Part shown: piece after piece, positions 36,103 to 45,919 of the stretch
Layout of the letters: every line of letters starts with the position of its first letter
Position numbering within the stretch: position 1 is the stretch's first letter
Assembly: GCF_004770145.1 (NCBI RefSeq)
Contig: NZ_RQFW01000012.1
Location: 62,001-126,000, forward strand
DNA: 64,000 bases
From: Leptospira bourretii
GTDB taxonomy: Bacteria; Spirochaetota; Leptospiria; Leptospirales; Leptospiraceae
Direction of reading: 5' to 3'
Notes under the pieces: model-generated
Seen by the model: the letters and a program-made list of their open reading frames with translations, nothing else
Database searches by the model: none
What the model was told of the DNA's origin: nothing
Program-made: the position numbers and the translations under genes

Positions 36103-37125
36103 ATGAAACACAAATCGATAGAATATGCCCAAAAACTAGACTTCCAATGGCCAACTTCAGATCCATTTTTGTTTTGTGTACACCATGAAGATTTTTATCC
36201 CAAAGGCAATGGAAAGTTTGGGCCAGACGCTTCCTTACAGGGAAGACAAATTGGCCAGGACTTTGCTGGCAAAGATGGATGGAGGATGTACCACGGGGAA
36301 ACCATTCCCGGTTTTCCTGGGCACCCACACCGCGGATTTGAAACTGTAACAGTTGTCCAAAGAGGTCTGATTGACCATGCCGATTCCCAAGGTGCTGCTG
36401 GAAGGTATGGAGATGGAGACGTCCAATGGATGACAGCAGGTGCTGGGATCCAACATTCGGAAATGTTTCCTCTCGTAAATGAGTCTGGTGATAATACTTT
36501 GGAGTTATTTCAGATTTGGTTGAATCTGCCTGCAAAAAATAAATTTGTAGATCCCCACTTCAAAATGTTTTGGAACGAAGACATTCCAGTGAAAGTGGTG
36601 ACTGATACTTTAGGCAAAAAAATAAAAATTAAAACGGTCGCAGGTTCTTTGTTTGGCGAAAAACCGCTAGATCCACCTCCAGATTCCTGGGCAGGTGATC
36701 CAAAAAACGATGTGGGCATTTATATTTTAGATTTGGAACCCGAATCCAGTTTTGTGATTCCCGGAAGTTCTAGTGGCAACAATAGAAACCTATATTACTT
36801 CCGTGGAGAAGGCCTAGTGCTTGATGGAGTTGTGGTTCCGGGAAAACATATGTACAATCTAAAATCGGAAATTGACGTGGAACTAAAAAACGGATCCGAA
36901 TCTGCTCGTATTTTAATTTTAGAAGGTAAACCCATAGCCGAACCAGTGGTTCAGTATGGACCTTTTGTGATGAACAAACAAGAGGAAATCCAACAAGCAT
37001 TTGACGATTACCGCAAAACACAGTTTGGTGGTTGGCCTTGGGATTCTTATGATCCAGTACATGTTGGTAAATCAAGATTTGCAAGACATGCCGATGGCAA
37101 AGAAGAAATCCCCACTAAATCCTAA
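36103..37125 (+). CDS. Pirin family protein
   Basis: A 340-residue bicupin pirin. The metal site of the N-terminal cupin is complete: HPHRGFETVTVV, then QWMTAGAGIQHSE. The C-terminal cupin (GIYILDLEPESSFVIP onward) is present. Bacterial pirins may have quercetinase or redox-regulatory activity. Longer than the common 230-290 residues because of an N-terminal extension containing DFYPKGNGKFGP. Its final codons form one arm of a terminator-like hairpin. Confidence 0.9.
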   Translation: MKHKSIEYAQKLDFQWPTSDPFLFCVHHEDFYPKGNGKFGPDASLQGRQIGQDFAGKDGWRMYHGETIPGFPGHPHRGFETVTVVQRGLIDHADSQGAAGRYGDGDVQWMTAGAGIQHSEMFPLVNESGDNTLELFQIWLNLPAKNKFVDPHFKMFWNEDIPVKVVTDTLGKKIKIKTVAGSLFGEKPLDPPPDSWAGDPKNDVGIYILDLEPESSFVIPGSSSGNNRNLYYFRGEGLVLDGVVVPGKHMYNLKSEIDVELKNGSESARILILEGKPIAEPVVQYGPFVMNKQEEIQQAFDDYRKTQFGGWPWDSYDPVHVGKSRFARHADGKEEIPTKS

Positions 37126-37141
37126 ATCGAGTGGGGATTTC
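37105..37141. terminator. Terminator-like hairpin overlapping the pirin 3' end
   Basis: GAAATCCCCACT (37105-37116, inside the pirin coding sequence) pairs perfectly with AGTGGGGATTTC (37130-37141). It separates convergent pirin and ilvD. There is no T-tract directly after the stem. Confidence 0.5.
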
Positions 37142-37169
37142 CGTTGAGAGTTAAAGGGAATGTGAATTT

Positions 37170-38846
37170 TTAACGGTCTGTCAAACAACCCGTACTGGCA
37201 TCTTTTACCATCTGGATGTATTTCCAAAGATACCCAGAGGTAATCCGGTACGGAGGTTTTTTCCAAGTAGCCCTTCTTTTTTCTAGTTCTTCCGGTGATA
37301 CAATTAACTCAAGTTTGTTGGTGCGTGCATCAATGAGAATTTTGTCACCATCTTGGACTAGGGCCAATTCTCCACCTTCCATGGCTTCAGGTGTGATATG
37401 ACCCACAACAAATCCATGGCTTCCTCCAGAAAATCTTCCATCCGTAATGAGGGCTACGTTATCCCCAAGACCTGCACCGATGATGGCAGAAGTTGGTTTT
37501 AACATTTCCGGCATTCCCGGTCCTCCTTTTGGTCCTACATAACGAATCACAACCACATGGCCTGGTTTTACTTTACCATCTCGAATTCCTGCGTTGGCTT
37601 CCACTTCGGAATCAAAACAAATGGCATTCCCTTCAAACATTTCCCCTTCATGGCCTGTGATTTTTGCCACAGCACCTTTTTTGGCAATGTTGCCGTAAAG
37701 AACCTGGATATGGCCTTCTTTTTTGATGGGGTTACTGACAGGTCTCAGTAAGTCTTGGTCACTTGGTAAATCAGGAAGTCCTTCCAAGTTTTCTGCAATG
37801 GTTTTTCCAGTGACGGTTAAACAAGATCCATCAATCAAACCTTCACGTAACATAAATTTCATGATGGCAGGAGTTCCACCAATGGCATGAAGGTCTTCCA
37901 TAAGATACTTTCCACTTGGTTTCATATCAGCTAACAGTGGAGTTGTGTCGGTTACTTTTTGAATTTGTTCCAAATCAAGTGGAATGCCCATTGTCCTTGC
38001 AATCGCAATCATATGTAAGGCAGCATTTGTGGAACCACCAAGAATGGTCACCACACGAAGTGCATTTAGAATGGATTTGGGAGTGATGATATCAGAAGGT
38101 TTGATATCCTTTTCAAGAAGATTGTACATATACTTTCCAATATTCATACATTCTTTCTTTTTTTCTTCACTACGAGCAGGAGAAGAGGAACTATAAGGCA
38201 AACTCATTCCCATCACTTCAATTGCCGTTGCCATAGTGTTTGCCGTATACATTCCACCACAAGCTCCAGGGCCTGGGCAGGAATTCTTAATTACTTCTTT
38301 AAAATCTTCTTCAGTGATTTTGCCGTTAATTTTTTTTCCATAAGCTTCAAAAGCAGAAACAATATTTAATTTTTCACCTTTGTAATTTCCGCCATTGATC
38401 GTTCCACCGTACACCATGATGGATGGCCTGTTGAGTCTTGACATTGCCATAATGGCACCTGGCATATTTTTATCACAACCAGCAGTAAAGATAATCCCAT
38501 CATAATAATGTGCACCTGAAATTGTTTCGATGGAGTCGGCAATAATTTCTCTGGAAGGTAATGAATAACGCATCCCATCATTTCCATTCGTGATTCCATC
38601 ACTAACACCAATGGTGTTAAATAATAGACCCACCATTTGTTTTGTATCTAATACACTTTTCTTTTGTAAGGATGCAAGAGTGGTGAGGTGCATGTTACAA
38701 GGATTTCCATCAAATCCAGTGCTTCCAATTCCAATGAATGGTTTATTTAAATCTTCATAAGGAACTCCAGATCCAATGATCATTGCTTGGGAGGCAGGAA
38801 GGGATTCATCTTGGGTAAGAATGCGGCTATATCGATTCAAAGTCAT
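37170..38846 (-). CDS. ilvD: Dihydroxy-acid dehydratase
   Basis: IlvD makes the 2-keto acids of valine and isoleucine biosynthesis by dehydrating 2,3-dihydroxy acids. The 558-residue protein carries the three Fe-S cluster cysteines in the expected places ([33 protein letters not shown]) and the C-terminal [23 protein letters not shown] signature. I use the ATG at 38846, which has a GGA-type site upstream; a TTG at 38855 adds three residues. Monocistronic here. Confidence 0.97.
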   Translation of the reverse strand: MTLNRYSRILTQDESLPASQAMIIGSGVPYEDLNKPFIGIGSTGFDGNPCNMHLTTLASLQKKSVLDTKQMVGLLFNTIGVSDGITNGNDGMRYSLPSREIIADSIETISGAHYYDGIIFTAGCDKNMPGAIMAMSRLNRPSIMVYGGTINGGNYKGEKLNIVSAFEAYGKKINGKITEEDFKEVIKNSCPGPGACGGMYTANTMATAIEVMGMSLPYSSSSPARSEEKKKECMNIGKYMYNLLEKDIKPSDIITPKSILNALRVVTILGGSTNAALHMIAIARTMGIPLDLEQIQKVTDTTPLLADMKPSGKYLMEDLHAIGGTPAIMKFMLREGLIDGSCLTVTGKTIAENLEGLPDLPSDQDLLRPVSNPIKKEGHIQVLYGNIAKKGAVAKITGHEGEMFEGNAICFDSEVEANAGIRDGKVKPGHVVVIRYVGPKGGPGMPEMLKPTSAIIGAGLGDNVALITDGRFSGGSHGFVVGHITPEAMEGGELALVQDGDKILIDARTNKLELIVSPEELEKRRATWKKPPYRITSGYLWKYIQMVKDASTGCLTDR

Positions 38847-38915
38847 AAAATTCAATTTCCTTCAGATTAAAGACAAAATGTGAGATGGCGAGGTTAAGGA
38901 AAGCGGATTTTAGAT

Positions 38916-39563
38916 TTATGGATGAACGATTTCGACCAGGATTTTATTCTCATTGTTTCCTTGCGCAAGGTCCTTTTCCCAATCTTTAAATTCTAAATTC
39001 AAACAACTGTTAGCACGGTCACGATTTGCCTGAGGCAAAAACCCATTGGCTACTATGAGTTTTGCTGCTTTTGCAATTTTTCCTCTAACAGACTCCAACC
39101 AAAGGATTTCAGTAAAATTAGCGAACCTTGTTCCATTGTTTACTTGGAATCCTTCTAATTCGCAAGATTCAGCCACAAGAAATGTATATTGGGATTTAAA
39201 GGTATCAATATTGGCCGTAGTTGTGGCCTTCAAACTCAATACTCCTGATTGCAAAATTGATTCTTGGCAATCCGTAGTTCTTGTTTGGATGATGCGAGCA
39301 TCATTGATCATCACATTCACTTCGCTCTGGGTGACAATGAGTTGGTTGACATTGCATACACCAAGAGGTCTTCGACTACAAAATTGGTTATTCGAAGATA
39401 AGGAAGTATTGGTTTTGATACAATTTCCCGATTCACGAATTAAATACAAAGTTGTTAAGTTAAAAGTTTGTTTGTTCTCTTCTTTTTTTTGTTTTTCTTC
39501 CCCACTATCAAAACAAGAGGTTAACATTAATATGATCGATAATACAATCAGTGTATTTTTCAA
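38916..39563 (-). CDS. Lipoprotein linked to TonB-dependent receptor
   Basis: A 215-residue lipoprotein (signal peptide, lipobox LTSC with Cys near 17). The mature part has six or more Cys and helical content but no family I recognise. Its start overlaps the TonB receptor stop (ATGA), so the two are translationally coupled; it may be an accessory ligand-binding protein on the cell surface or periplasm. Confidence 0.75.
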   Translation of the reverse strand: MKNTLIVLSIILMLTSCFDSGEEKQKKEENKQTFNLTTLYLIRESGNCIKTNTSLSSNNQFCSRRPLGVCNVNQLIVTQSEVNVMINDARIIQTRTTDCQESILQSGVLSLKATTTANIDTFKSQYTFLVAESCELEGFQVNNGTRFANFTEILWLESVRGKIAKAAKLIVANGFLPQANRDRANSCLNLEFKDWEKDLAQGNNENKILVEIVHP

Positions 39564-42214
39564 AATCGCACCTCCATCCCAATATTGATAAGAGGAATAA
39601 AAGCTAATTTTCCATTCGGAGTTTGCGAAATAATGTATGGAGAATTTACAGTATCATAAGTTGGTGCGGGATTTTGATTCCTTTGGTAGTTTTTTGTATT
39701 ATCAAATTCGAATCCTGCTTGGTTCCTACGGCCATAAAAATTTACAAATTCAATATAAGTATTAATATAACCCCAAGAATAATTTTCAATCCGATCGATT
39801 CTTAAGTCAAATTGATGGAAGGGCAAAAATCGATCACTGTTATAGTTCCCAGAATAATTTGGAAAATATAAGTTCAAACCAAAAGTTGCGGCTTGATTTG
39901 CTCGTGTAGCACTTGTAATGGGAGTGTAAGGTGTACCTGAAAAATACCGAAACCTTCCACCCACCATCCATTCAGGATTAAATTTATAACCAAATACAAT
40001 ATTTAAAATATGAGTTCTATCTAAATCATAAAGTTGTTCTTTATCGTTATTATAAACAACTTCAAATTGGTTATCATCATAATAATTGATATAGTTGGTT
40101 CCAATTTTGGATTGGGCAAGAAGCGTTCTGGAATTATTCAGTAAAGTTCTGTTTCTTGTTTCATCACTGGATAATCTGGCTTGGTTATTGATTCGTTTGG
40201 TGATGGAATTTGTGTAGGAAATCCAACCAAAAAGTCCAGATTGTTCTCTTGGATCTTTTGTTTTTTTAATAAAAATTTCAACACCTTCCGAATGACCATA
40301 ACCTGCATTCGAATAATTTAGATTTTTGGGTGTGATGGGATTTGCGAGGACTTTGGCTGTCTCATTTACAAAAACTCGAGTGTCATTGTTCAAAGCATAC
40401 GGATCAACAATGTAGGCATCAGGAACAATGATATTCTGAAAGATATTCCGAAAACCTTCGATTTTAATTTGCCAATTGTTAGCAAACTCCTGGCTGACTC
40501 CGACAGAATTATGTTCGGAACGTTCCATATATAGATTAGGATTTCCTGACTTAGCAGACAAGGCCTCAATCGACACAGGAGCATTGTAATGAATTCCATG
40601 CCCAACCATAAACCCTGTTTTTGTGGATTCAAAAAGATAACCACCTGTGATTCGGGGAGCCAAATTGGTTTCATTGCTGCCAGAATAGTTGTCAACCCTT
40701 GCTCCTGGTGTTAGGCGAAATCCACCGTATTTAAAGGGAAGTTCCGCATAAGCAGATTTTTCCCGGTATCGAATTCGATCTCCATCGATCACGGATCGAA
40801 AAGCAGCATTGGAATTTAAAAGATCATTAAATATATTATAAAATAATCGGTTATAAGAAGAGATATTCTCTCCTTTTAATGTGGTCTCGCGGAACCGACC
40901 TTGGACACCCGCTTCTAATTTAAGATGTTCTTCCCAAAGTTCCCATTCAAAAGCATTATGAACATAGGTGGTGGTATCAGCAGTTCGATTTTGTAATCCA
41001 AAAATATTTTCTGCTGTCAGTGGATTCGTAAATCTCAATTCAAAAAATTCATTAAAGGAAGTGCGTGAGTATGATAGGGTATTTCGAAATGTTTTTCCCT
41101 TCCAAACGTATCGGATGGCATCAGTGCGAAACATTCGGTCAAGGCCAGTCGGAGGACGCGGGTCTTCTCCTCCCCTTTCCAAATCTGCTTGGGCTTTGGT
41201 GTATGCTTGCCTATCTCGTGTTCCAAACGTTTGGATGGAAAGTCGGTGTTCTGAACTAATATCCCAAATCAATTTCCATTGGTAATCTTGATACTCTGCA
41301 TACTTTGCATCTTCAGGAATCCCTTGCGGATAGGCCTGTAATAAAACCAAGTTAGGATAGTTTTTCCTTCCAGAGCTGATCATTGCCAGTCCTGGCAGGA
41401 CTTTGGATTGGTTATAAATATCTGATAAAAACAAATTAATATTGATGACTGTTTTATTTTCATCAACACGATCAGTACCTTCGATGGCAATAATCCCACC
41501 AGTCGCATAACCATATTTAGCTGGAAAAGCACCTGTAAATACATCAAAGGATTTAATTAAATTGTTATTTAGTACGGAAGATTGATTTCCCAAATGGAAT
41601 GGATAAGAAAGTGGAAATCCATCAAAATAATATTGGTTTTGTCTTGTCCCACCACCGCGTAAGGATAAATCTCCTCTTTCACTATTGGAATAGGGATTTC
41701 CGGTTAACAAATTGGTTCCAATGTTTGTAAAGACTGATGGTAAAATTCCGACGGGGGCACCAATCACAACACCCGGAATGGTTTGGAGAGCTTTTAAGGA
41801 ATCACCAGAAACTCCGGGGAGTCGTTTGATTTCCTCTTGTACAAGTCCATACCGAGAAAGAGGAGTTTTGTCCCTTTCTCCGCTAACTAAAATTCCCGAT
41901 AGGTTTGCTTCTGAGATGGTGACGAGGATCACCTGCCCTTTGAATCGAACTTCGCGAAACACAGATTCGGTTCTGTCGGCAGTAGAGATTTTTATTTCAT
42001 AATACCCAGGTTCGGGAAATCGAAGTTTGGCGATCCCCTCTTCATTGGAAACTCCACTAGCTTTGCCTTTTTTTGAAATCACCACAGCATTTGTGACAGG
42101 TTTGCCAGAATTGGATTTTACAATTTGGAATACAACTTCTAGGTTTCCATCTGCGTACAGAGGTAAAAACCATCCCAAACAAAAAATATAAATGATCGAT
42201 TTGGTATATTTCAT
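39560..42214 (-). CDS. TonB-dependent outer-membrane receptor
   Basis: An 884-residue receptor: signal peptide (1-22), carboxypeptidase-like regulatory domain (about 25-110, TNAVVISKKGKASGVSNEEG), plug domain (about 120-245, with LSLRGGGTRQNQYYFDGFPL) and a C-terminal beta-barrel ending in a terminal Phe strand (INIGMEVRF). It imports a substrate across the outer membrane with TonB-ExbBD energy; the substrate is not evident. It is between a TetR gene and a lipoprotein gene, each overlapping by 4 bp, so its expression is probably controlled by that TetR. Confidence 0.9.
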   Translation of the reverse strand: MKYTKSIIYIFCLGWFLPLYADGNLEVVFQIVKSNSGKPVTNAVVISKKGKASGVSNEEGIAKLRFPEPGYYEIKISTADRTESVFREVRFKGQVILVTISEANLSGILVSGERDKTPLSRYGLVQEEIKRLPGVSGDSLKALQTIPGVVIGAPVGILPSVFTNIGTNLLTGNPYSNSERGDLSLRGGGTRQNQYYFDGFPLSYPFHLGNQSSVLNNNLIKSFDVFTGAFPAKYGYATGGIIAIEGTDRVDENKTVININLFLSDIYNQSKVLPGLAMISSGRKNYPNLVLLQAYPQGIPEDAKYAEYQDYQWKLIWDISSEHRLSIQTFGTRDRQAYTKAQADLERGGEDPRPPTGLDRMFRTDAIRYVWKGKTFRNTLSYSRTSFNEFFELRFTNPLTAENIFGLQNRTADTTTYVHNAFEWELWEEHLKLEAGVQGRFRETTLKGENISSYNRLFYNIFNDLLNSNAAFRSVIDGDRIRYREKSAYAELPFKYGGFRLTPGARVDNYSGSNETNLAPRITGGYLFESTKTGFMVGHGIHYNAPVSIEALSAKSGNPNLYMERSEHNSVGVSQEFANNWQIKIEGFRNIFQNIIVPDAYIVDPYALNNDTRVFVNETAKVLANPITPKNLNYSNAGYGHSEGVEIFIKKTKDPREQSGLFGWISYTNSITKRINNQARLSSDETRNRTLLNNSRTLLAQSKIGTNYINYYDDNQFEVVYNNDKEQLYDLDRTHILNIVFGYKFNPEWMVGGRFRYFSGTPYTPITSATRANQAATFGLNLYFPNYSGNYNSDRFLPFHQFDLRIDRIENYSWGYINTYIEFVNFYGRRNQAGFEFDNTKNYQRNQNPAPTYDTVNSPYIISQTPNGKLAFIPLINIGMEVRF

Positions 42215-42792
42215 TTAGAAGTTGGGATCAAACTCTCAGCAATTCGGTAAAGTTCATCCAATGACCTTTTGTCATCAAGCAAACGGTACCCTTGCAAAAC
42301 CCCTTCGTAGACAAAAAATAATTGTTTAGCGAGTAATCGACAATCCACTTTAGAAATGATAAAACCATTTTCCAAAGACTCTTCTAAATATTCAGCCAAA
42401 CAATCGATGGTTTTCTGGGCAATTTCCTCAATTTCTTTCAAAATTTCCAATTCGTTTGGTGCAATCTGTGCTCGGAAATTGGCCATCCCACATCCAAAGA
42501 GTTGGGATTCTCTCGCTTCCCGGGAAAGAATCCGAACCCAAGCCTTTACAAAATCTAGTGGTTTTGGATTTCGTTTCATCAGAGATTTGAGAAGAGTTAA
42601 ATTCTCATTCGAATAAATTCGAAGTACTTCCTTACCCAACATCTCTTTTGAGGAAAAATGTTGGTACAAACTCGCTTTGACGGTTTCTGCTTCCCCGACG
42701 ATTTGATTGAGGCCAGTTTCCGAATACCCTTGTTTTAAAAAGAGTTCCTTGCTTACTTGCAAAAGGCGTACACGAGTTGGTTCTTTTTTCAT
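42211..42792 (-). CDS. TetR family regulator of TonB receptor operon
   Basis: A 193-residue TetR regulator starting at ATG 42792 (AAGGGAT ribosome binding site); the longer frame to 42954 would run through the operator and into the nitroreductase promoter. HTH: YSETGLNQIVGEAETVKASLYQHFSSKEML at about 22-51. The C-terminal domain resembles the family that often controls nitroreductases and electrophile responses. First gene of an operon with the TonB receptor and lipoprotein. Confidence 0.9.
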   Translation of the reverse strand: MKKEPTRVRLLQVSKELFLKQGYSETGLNQIVGEAETVKASLYQHFSSKEMLGKEVLRIYSNENLTLLKSLMKRNPKPLDFVKAWVRILSREARESQLFGCGMANFRAQIAPNELEILKEIEEIAQKTIDCLAEYLEESLENGFIISKVDCRLLAKQLFFVYEGVLQGYRLLDDKRSLDELYRIAESLIPTSK

Positions 42793-42834
42793 ATCCCTTA
42801 CAAATTCCAAAATTACAAAAACTAGGCAAACATT

Positions 42835-42852
42835 ATACCAACCGGTCTGTAT
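42835..42852. promoter_or_regulatory. Second, imperfect TetR operator
   Basis: ATACCAACCGGTCTGTAT resembles the perfect palindrome 14 bp away (core ACCGGT with flanking ATACC/GTAT) and lies closer to the TetR start. Confidence 0.5.
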
Positions 42853-42865
42853 GAAAAGTTCTTGC

Positions 42866-42891
42866 ATATACATACCGGTCGGTATGTATAT
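42866..42891. promoter_or_regulatory. Perfect 26-bp TetR operator palindrome
   Basis: A perfect palindrome with 12-bp arms around a central GT (left arm 42866-42877, right arm 42880-42891, core CATACCGGTCGGTATG). It sits 17 bp before the nitroreductase ATG, in the divergent region shared with the TetR gene. The core matches the ACCGGTCGGT type of site used by many TetR repressors (compare AcrR/NemR-like ACCGACCGGT half-sites). Confidence 0.75.
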
Positions 42892-42908
42892 GGACCAGGA
42901 GCATCCAT

Positions 42909-43601
42909 ATGAATTCTGAAATGATATCCATCCATGAGTCTGCCAAAACAACAACGGAGGCCCTAGAAACTAGACATAGCATCCGAGAATATTTAGAAGA
43001 ACCTGTCCCAGATGAAATCCTCCAAAGGATCTTCAAAAAGGCTCTACGTTCCCCCAGTTGGAAAAACTCACAACCTTGGAAGGTACATATTGTGAGTGGC
43101 AATAAACGAGAGGAGTTGGCATTGGAACTTACCAAAGCGGCAAAAGAGTCATCCCCCCAACCAGAAACCAATTGGCCAGAATCTTATCCCAGTGATGCCA
43201 AAAAACGAATGTTTGATTTAGGGATGAAAATTTACGGAGTGGCTGGAATTGATCGTAAAGACAAAGAGGCAAGGGATCAATTTATGCTTCGCAATTTTGA
43301 ATTCTTTGGAGCACCGACTGCCGTTTTTATCACTTCTAAATTTGATCTTAATTTTTTTGTAGGAATTGATTTGGGTTGTTTTTTACAATCGATTCTTCTT
43401 TTGGCAAGAGAGGAAGGATTGGGAACTTGTCCACAAGCTGCTTTGGGTGCATTTCCAGATGTTGTACGAAATCATTTAGGACTTCCGAAGGAAGAAAAGG
43501 TGATCCTCGGACTGAGCATTGGATATCCAAAACCAGATTCTGAACTCAATCGTTTTCACACCCCAAGGGAATCTGCAGAAGATTTACTTCGGTTTTATTG
43601 A
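42909..43601 (+). CDS. Nitroreductase family protein
   Basis: A 230-residue FMN-dependent nitroreductase: the FMN phosphate site TRHSIREYLEEPVPDEILQRI near 25-45, RSPSWKNSQPWKVHIVSG, and the C-terminal GLGTCPQAALGAFPDVVR...LGLSIGYPKPD are all typical. It probably reduces nitroaromatics or quinones. Divergent from the TetR operon with an operator overlapping its promoter, so de-repression by an electrophile is plausible. Confidence 0.92.
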   Translation: MNSEMISIHESAKTTTEALETRHSIREYLEEPVPDEILQRIFKKALRSPSWKNSQPWKVHIVSGNKREELALELTKAAKESSPQPETNWPESYPSDAKKRMFDLGMKIYGVAGIDRKDKEARDQFMLRNFEFFGAPTAVFITSKFDLNFFVGIDLGCFLQSILLLAREEGLGTCPQAALGAFPDVVRNHLGLPKEEKVILGLSIGYPKPDSELNRFHTPRESAEDLLRFY

Positions 43602-43670
43602 AAAAGTAGTTCTGATTCAGAAAGTTTAGTATATGATGATGCAACCAAAAGAATAAACGGCAGGGACACC

Positions 43671-44273
43671 ATGTATTCTAAAACTTTCTGGAATGAACGT
43701 TATGCGAATGAAGACTATGTTTACGGAAAAGATCCAAACGATTTTTTAAGAACTCGTTTGCCTAATTTGAAAAAAGGGAGAATTCTTTTTCCCTGCGAAG
43801 GGGAAGGACGAAATGCCGTATTTGCTGCAGGACTCGGTTGGGATGTATTTGCCTTTGACCAATCAGAAATCGGAAAACAGAAAGCAACTGCACTTGCTAA
43901 GGAAAAAAATGTCACCATCCACTATGAGATTTCTGATGTTCTGTCTTACCCTTATGCTCCAGAACAAATGGATATGGTTGCTTTGATCTATTGTCACTTT
44001 CATAAATCGATCCGCACAACAGCGCATCGGAATTGTGTTCGGACATTAAAAACAGGTGGGATTTTATTATTAGAAGCATTTTCTCCGGACCAGTTGCAAT
44101 ACACTTCTGGTGGTCCCAAAGATCCCGATATGTTGTATCAGTTAAAAGATTTGCGAATGGATTTTTCCGAAATGAGCGTTGAATATGAAGAGGCCTTAGA
44201 AATTGAACTCAATGAAAGCCCGTTCCATAGAGGAAAGGCAGCCATTGTTCGTTTGGTTTTACGAAAAATATAA
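43671..44273 (+). CDS. Class I SAM-dependent methyltransferase (TehB-like)
   Basis: A 200-residue methyltransferase. The SAM site is FPCEGEGRNAVFAAGLGWDVFAFDQSEIG (about 36-64), the GEGRN form typical of TehB/thiopurine-type methyltransferases, which detoxify tellurite, selenium or sulfur compounds by methylation. WNERYANEDYVYGKDPNDFL at the N-terminus is a hallmark of this subgroup. Substrate unknown. Alone between nitroreductase and M20 peptidase. Confidence 0.88.
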   Translation: MYSKTFWNERYANEDYVYGKDPNDFLRTRLPNLKKGRILFPCEGEGRNAVFAAGLGWDVFAFDQSEIGKQKATALAKEKNVTIHYEISDVLSYPYAPEQMDMVALIYCHFHKSIRTTAHRNCVRTLKTGGILLLEAFSPDQLQYTSGGPKDPDMLYQLKDLRMDFSEMSVEYEEALEIELNESPFHRGKAAIVRLVLRKI

Positions 44274-44342
44274 GTTAGTTTTTTCTTTTAACTTTTAAAA
44301 TCCATGATTCTCTTTTTCCGAAAGAAAGGGAGATTCATTTTT

Positions 44343-45782
44343 ATGAAGGTTTTAGTTTCGGTATTTATTCTCGCAGTTTTGAGTTTACAATGTTCCTTCG
44401 GTCAAAAGGTAAAGTATGCGGAACTAAAACAATCTTATCCCAAAGTCAATTGGGAAGCACGCAGGTCGGAAGCGGTAAAACTTTTATCAGATTTATTAAA
44501 AATACCATCGGTTCGTGGAAACGAAATTCAGGTGGCCAAATACATCCAAGCGGTTCTTGCCAAAGAAGGAATCCCTTCTCGTTTTGTTTTTGATCCGAAA
44601 TATCCAACAAGACCAAATTTGATTGCAGAATTACAAGCGACTGTTCCTAATCCCGAGCCAGGAATCATTCTCGCAAACCATTTAGACACAGTCGAATTTG
44701 ATTCTAAAGAATGGAAGGTTAATCCGCTTTCTGGAACGGTAAGTGAAGGCCGGGTTTGGGGACGTGGTGCCATTGATATGAAAGGTATGGCCGTGATGGA
44801 ATTACTTGCCTTTCTGGAAATCAAACGATCTGGAATTCCAAGAACTAGAAAAATTATGTATTTGGCTTTGGCTGATGAGGAATCAGGTTCCGAGTTAGGC
44901 GGCAAGTATATGACTTCAAAACAAAAACAAGTTTTTGAAGGATACGAGTACGCACTCAATGAAGGTGGTGTGGCGACAAGGGACATTGTGATCCCAGGTT
45001 CCACTATCTTTAACATTCAATATGCGGAAAAAGGAAACATTTGGTTACGAGCCAAAATCAAAGGAACCAGTGGGCACGGATCTTCGCCTCCCACTCAATA
45101 CCCAGCATTGTCCTTAATCCAATTTTTTAATGAAGTCAGAGAACTGGAATCTGATATCCGCATCACTTCCGAAACTGATGCATTTTTTTACCAACTAGGT
45201 ACCATCAGTTCCTTTCCAAATTCATTTTTTTTGAAGAATGCCAGAAACCCATTGATCAAACCGTTATTACATGGAACCATCCGAAGCAATCGCCACCTAA
45301 CAGCAATGACCACAAACACTAAGTCTATCACTGGATTTAGAACCACAGAAGGCGAAGGAGGAGAAAACGTAATTGCAGGGGAAGCCTCAGGAAGACTCGA
45401 CATCAGAACATTGCCCGGAGTTGATATTGAAGAATTTGCCAATAAAGTAAAAACTATTGCCGCTAAATACAATGCAGAAATTACTTTTACCGATATCAAT
45501 CCAACCGACGTATCTCCTATCAACACTCGACTTTTTAGCACTTTGGCAGCTGTGTCTGTCAAAAAGTTTCCAAACAGTACGGTAACTCCTTTTCTTTCTC
45601 CCGGAAAAACAGACAATTCCTACTTGAGAAGGTTGGGAATTAAATCATACGGATTGATTCCTGCGGTTCTCAAATCGGAAGATATTGATGGGATGCATGG
45701 TAAAAATGAAAACATGACCATTGATAACTTAGAATTAGGGACTAAAATTTTATTTGAAACCTTGGTGGAGATGAACCAGTAA
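44343..45782 (+). CDS. M20 family metallopeptidase, lipoprotein
   Basis: A 479-residue zinc peptidase with a lipoprotein signal (lipobox LSLQC, Cys near 17). Metal and catalytic residues: NHLDTVEFDS (H, D), GRGAIDMKGM (D), LADEESGS (catalytic Glu pair), and a C-terminal GMHGKNENM (His). The lid domain lies between. Related to Xaa-His dipeptidase/carboxypeptidase G2-like enzymes; here located outside the cytoplasm. The frame extends to 44304, but the ATG at 44343 has GGGAG upstream and gives a proper signal peptide. Confidence 0.92.
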   Translation: MKVLVSVFILAVLSLQCSFGQKVKYAELKQSYPKVNWEARRSEAVKLLSDLLKIPSVRGNEIQVAKYIQAVLAKEGIPSRFVFDPKYPTRPNLIAELQATVPNPEPGIILANHLDTVEFDSKEWKVNPLSGTVSEGRVWGRGAIDMKGMAVMELLAFLEIKRSGIPRTRKIMYLALADEESGSELGGKYMTSKQKQVFEGYEYALNEGGVATRDIVIPGSTIFNIQYAEKGNIWLRAKIKGTSGHGSSPPTQYPALSLIQFFNEVRELESDIRITSETDAFFYQLGTISSFPNSFFLKNARNPLIKPLLHGTIRSNRHLTAMTTNTKSITGFRTTEGEGGENVIAGEASGRLDIRTLPGVDIEEFANKVKTIAAKYNAEITFTDINPTDVSPINTRLFSTLAAVSVKKFPNSTVTPFLSPGKTDNSYLRRLGIKSYGLIPAVLKSEDIDGMHGKNENMTIDNLELGTKILFETLVEMNQ

Positions 45783-45810
45783 GGAAGTAAAAGTTGTGAA
45801 GAATGAAAGT

Positions 45811-45840
45811 TGGCACTGACTCTGAAAAGGGTGAGTGCCA
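45811..45840. terminator. Hairpin after the M20 peptidase gene
   Basis: TGGCACT (45811-45817) pairs with AGTGCCA (45834-45840), 7 bp, about 30 bp past the peptidase stop. No T-tract follows, so termination here is uncertain. Confidence 0.35.
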
Positions 45841-45860
45841 TGGAAGATTTACTAAGCGAT

Positions 45861-45867
45861 GTTATGT
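45861..45867 (-). other. Possible degenerate end of cassette array
   Basis: GTTATGT in the context AAGCGATGTTATGTGAAG resembles the TCGCTGTTATGCG end of the attC-like site at 47199-47247. It is downstream of the acetyltransferase gene, where that cassette's attC would be, but a partner arm is not seen. Confidence 0.3.
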
Positions 45868-45919
45868 GAAGTTGCCATTTATTCTTCTCTCATTAAATTC
45901 TTACTTTATTGAAATTTAA

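Noticed and set aside
42793..42954. Longer start of the TetR gene
   Set aside because: It would translate across the perfect operator and the nitroreductase start; the ATG at 42792 has its own ribosome binding site and begins the normal TetR N-terminus.
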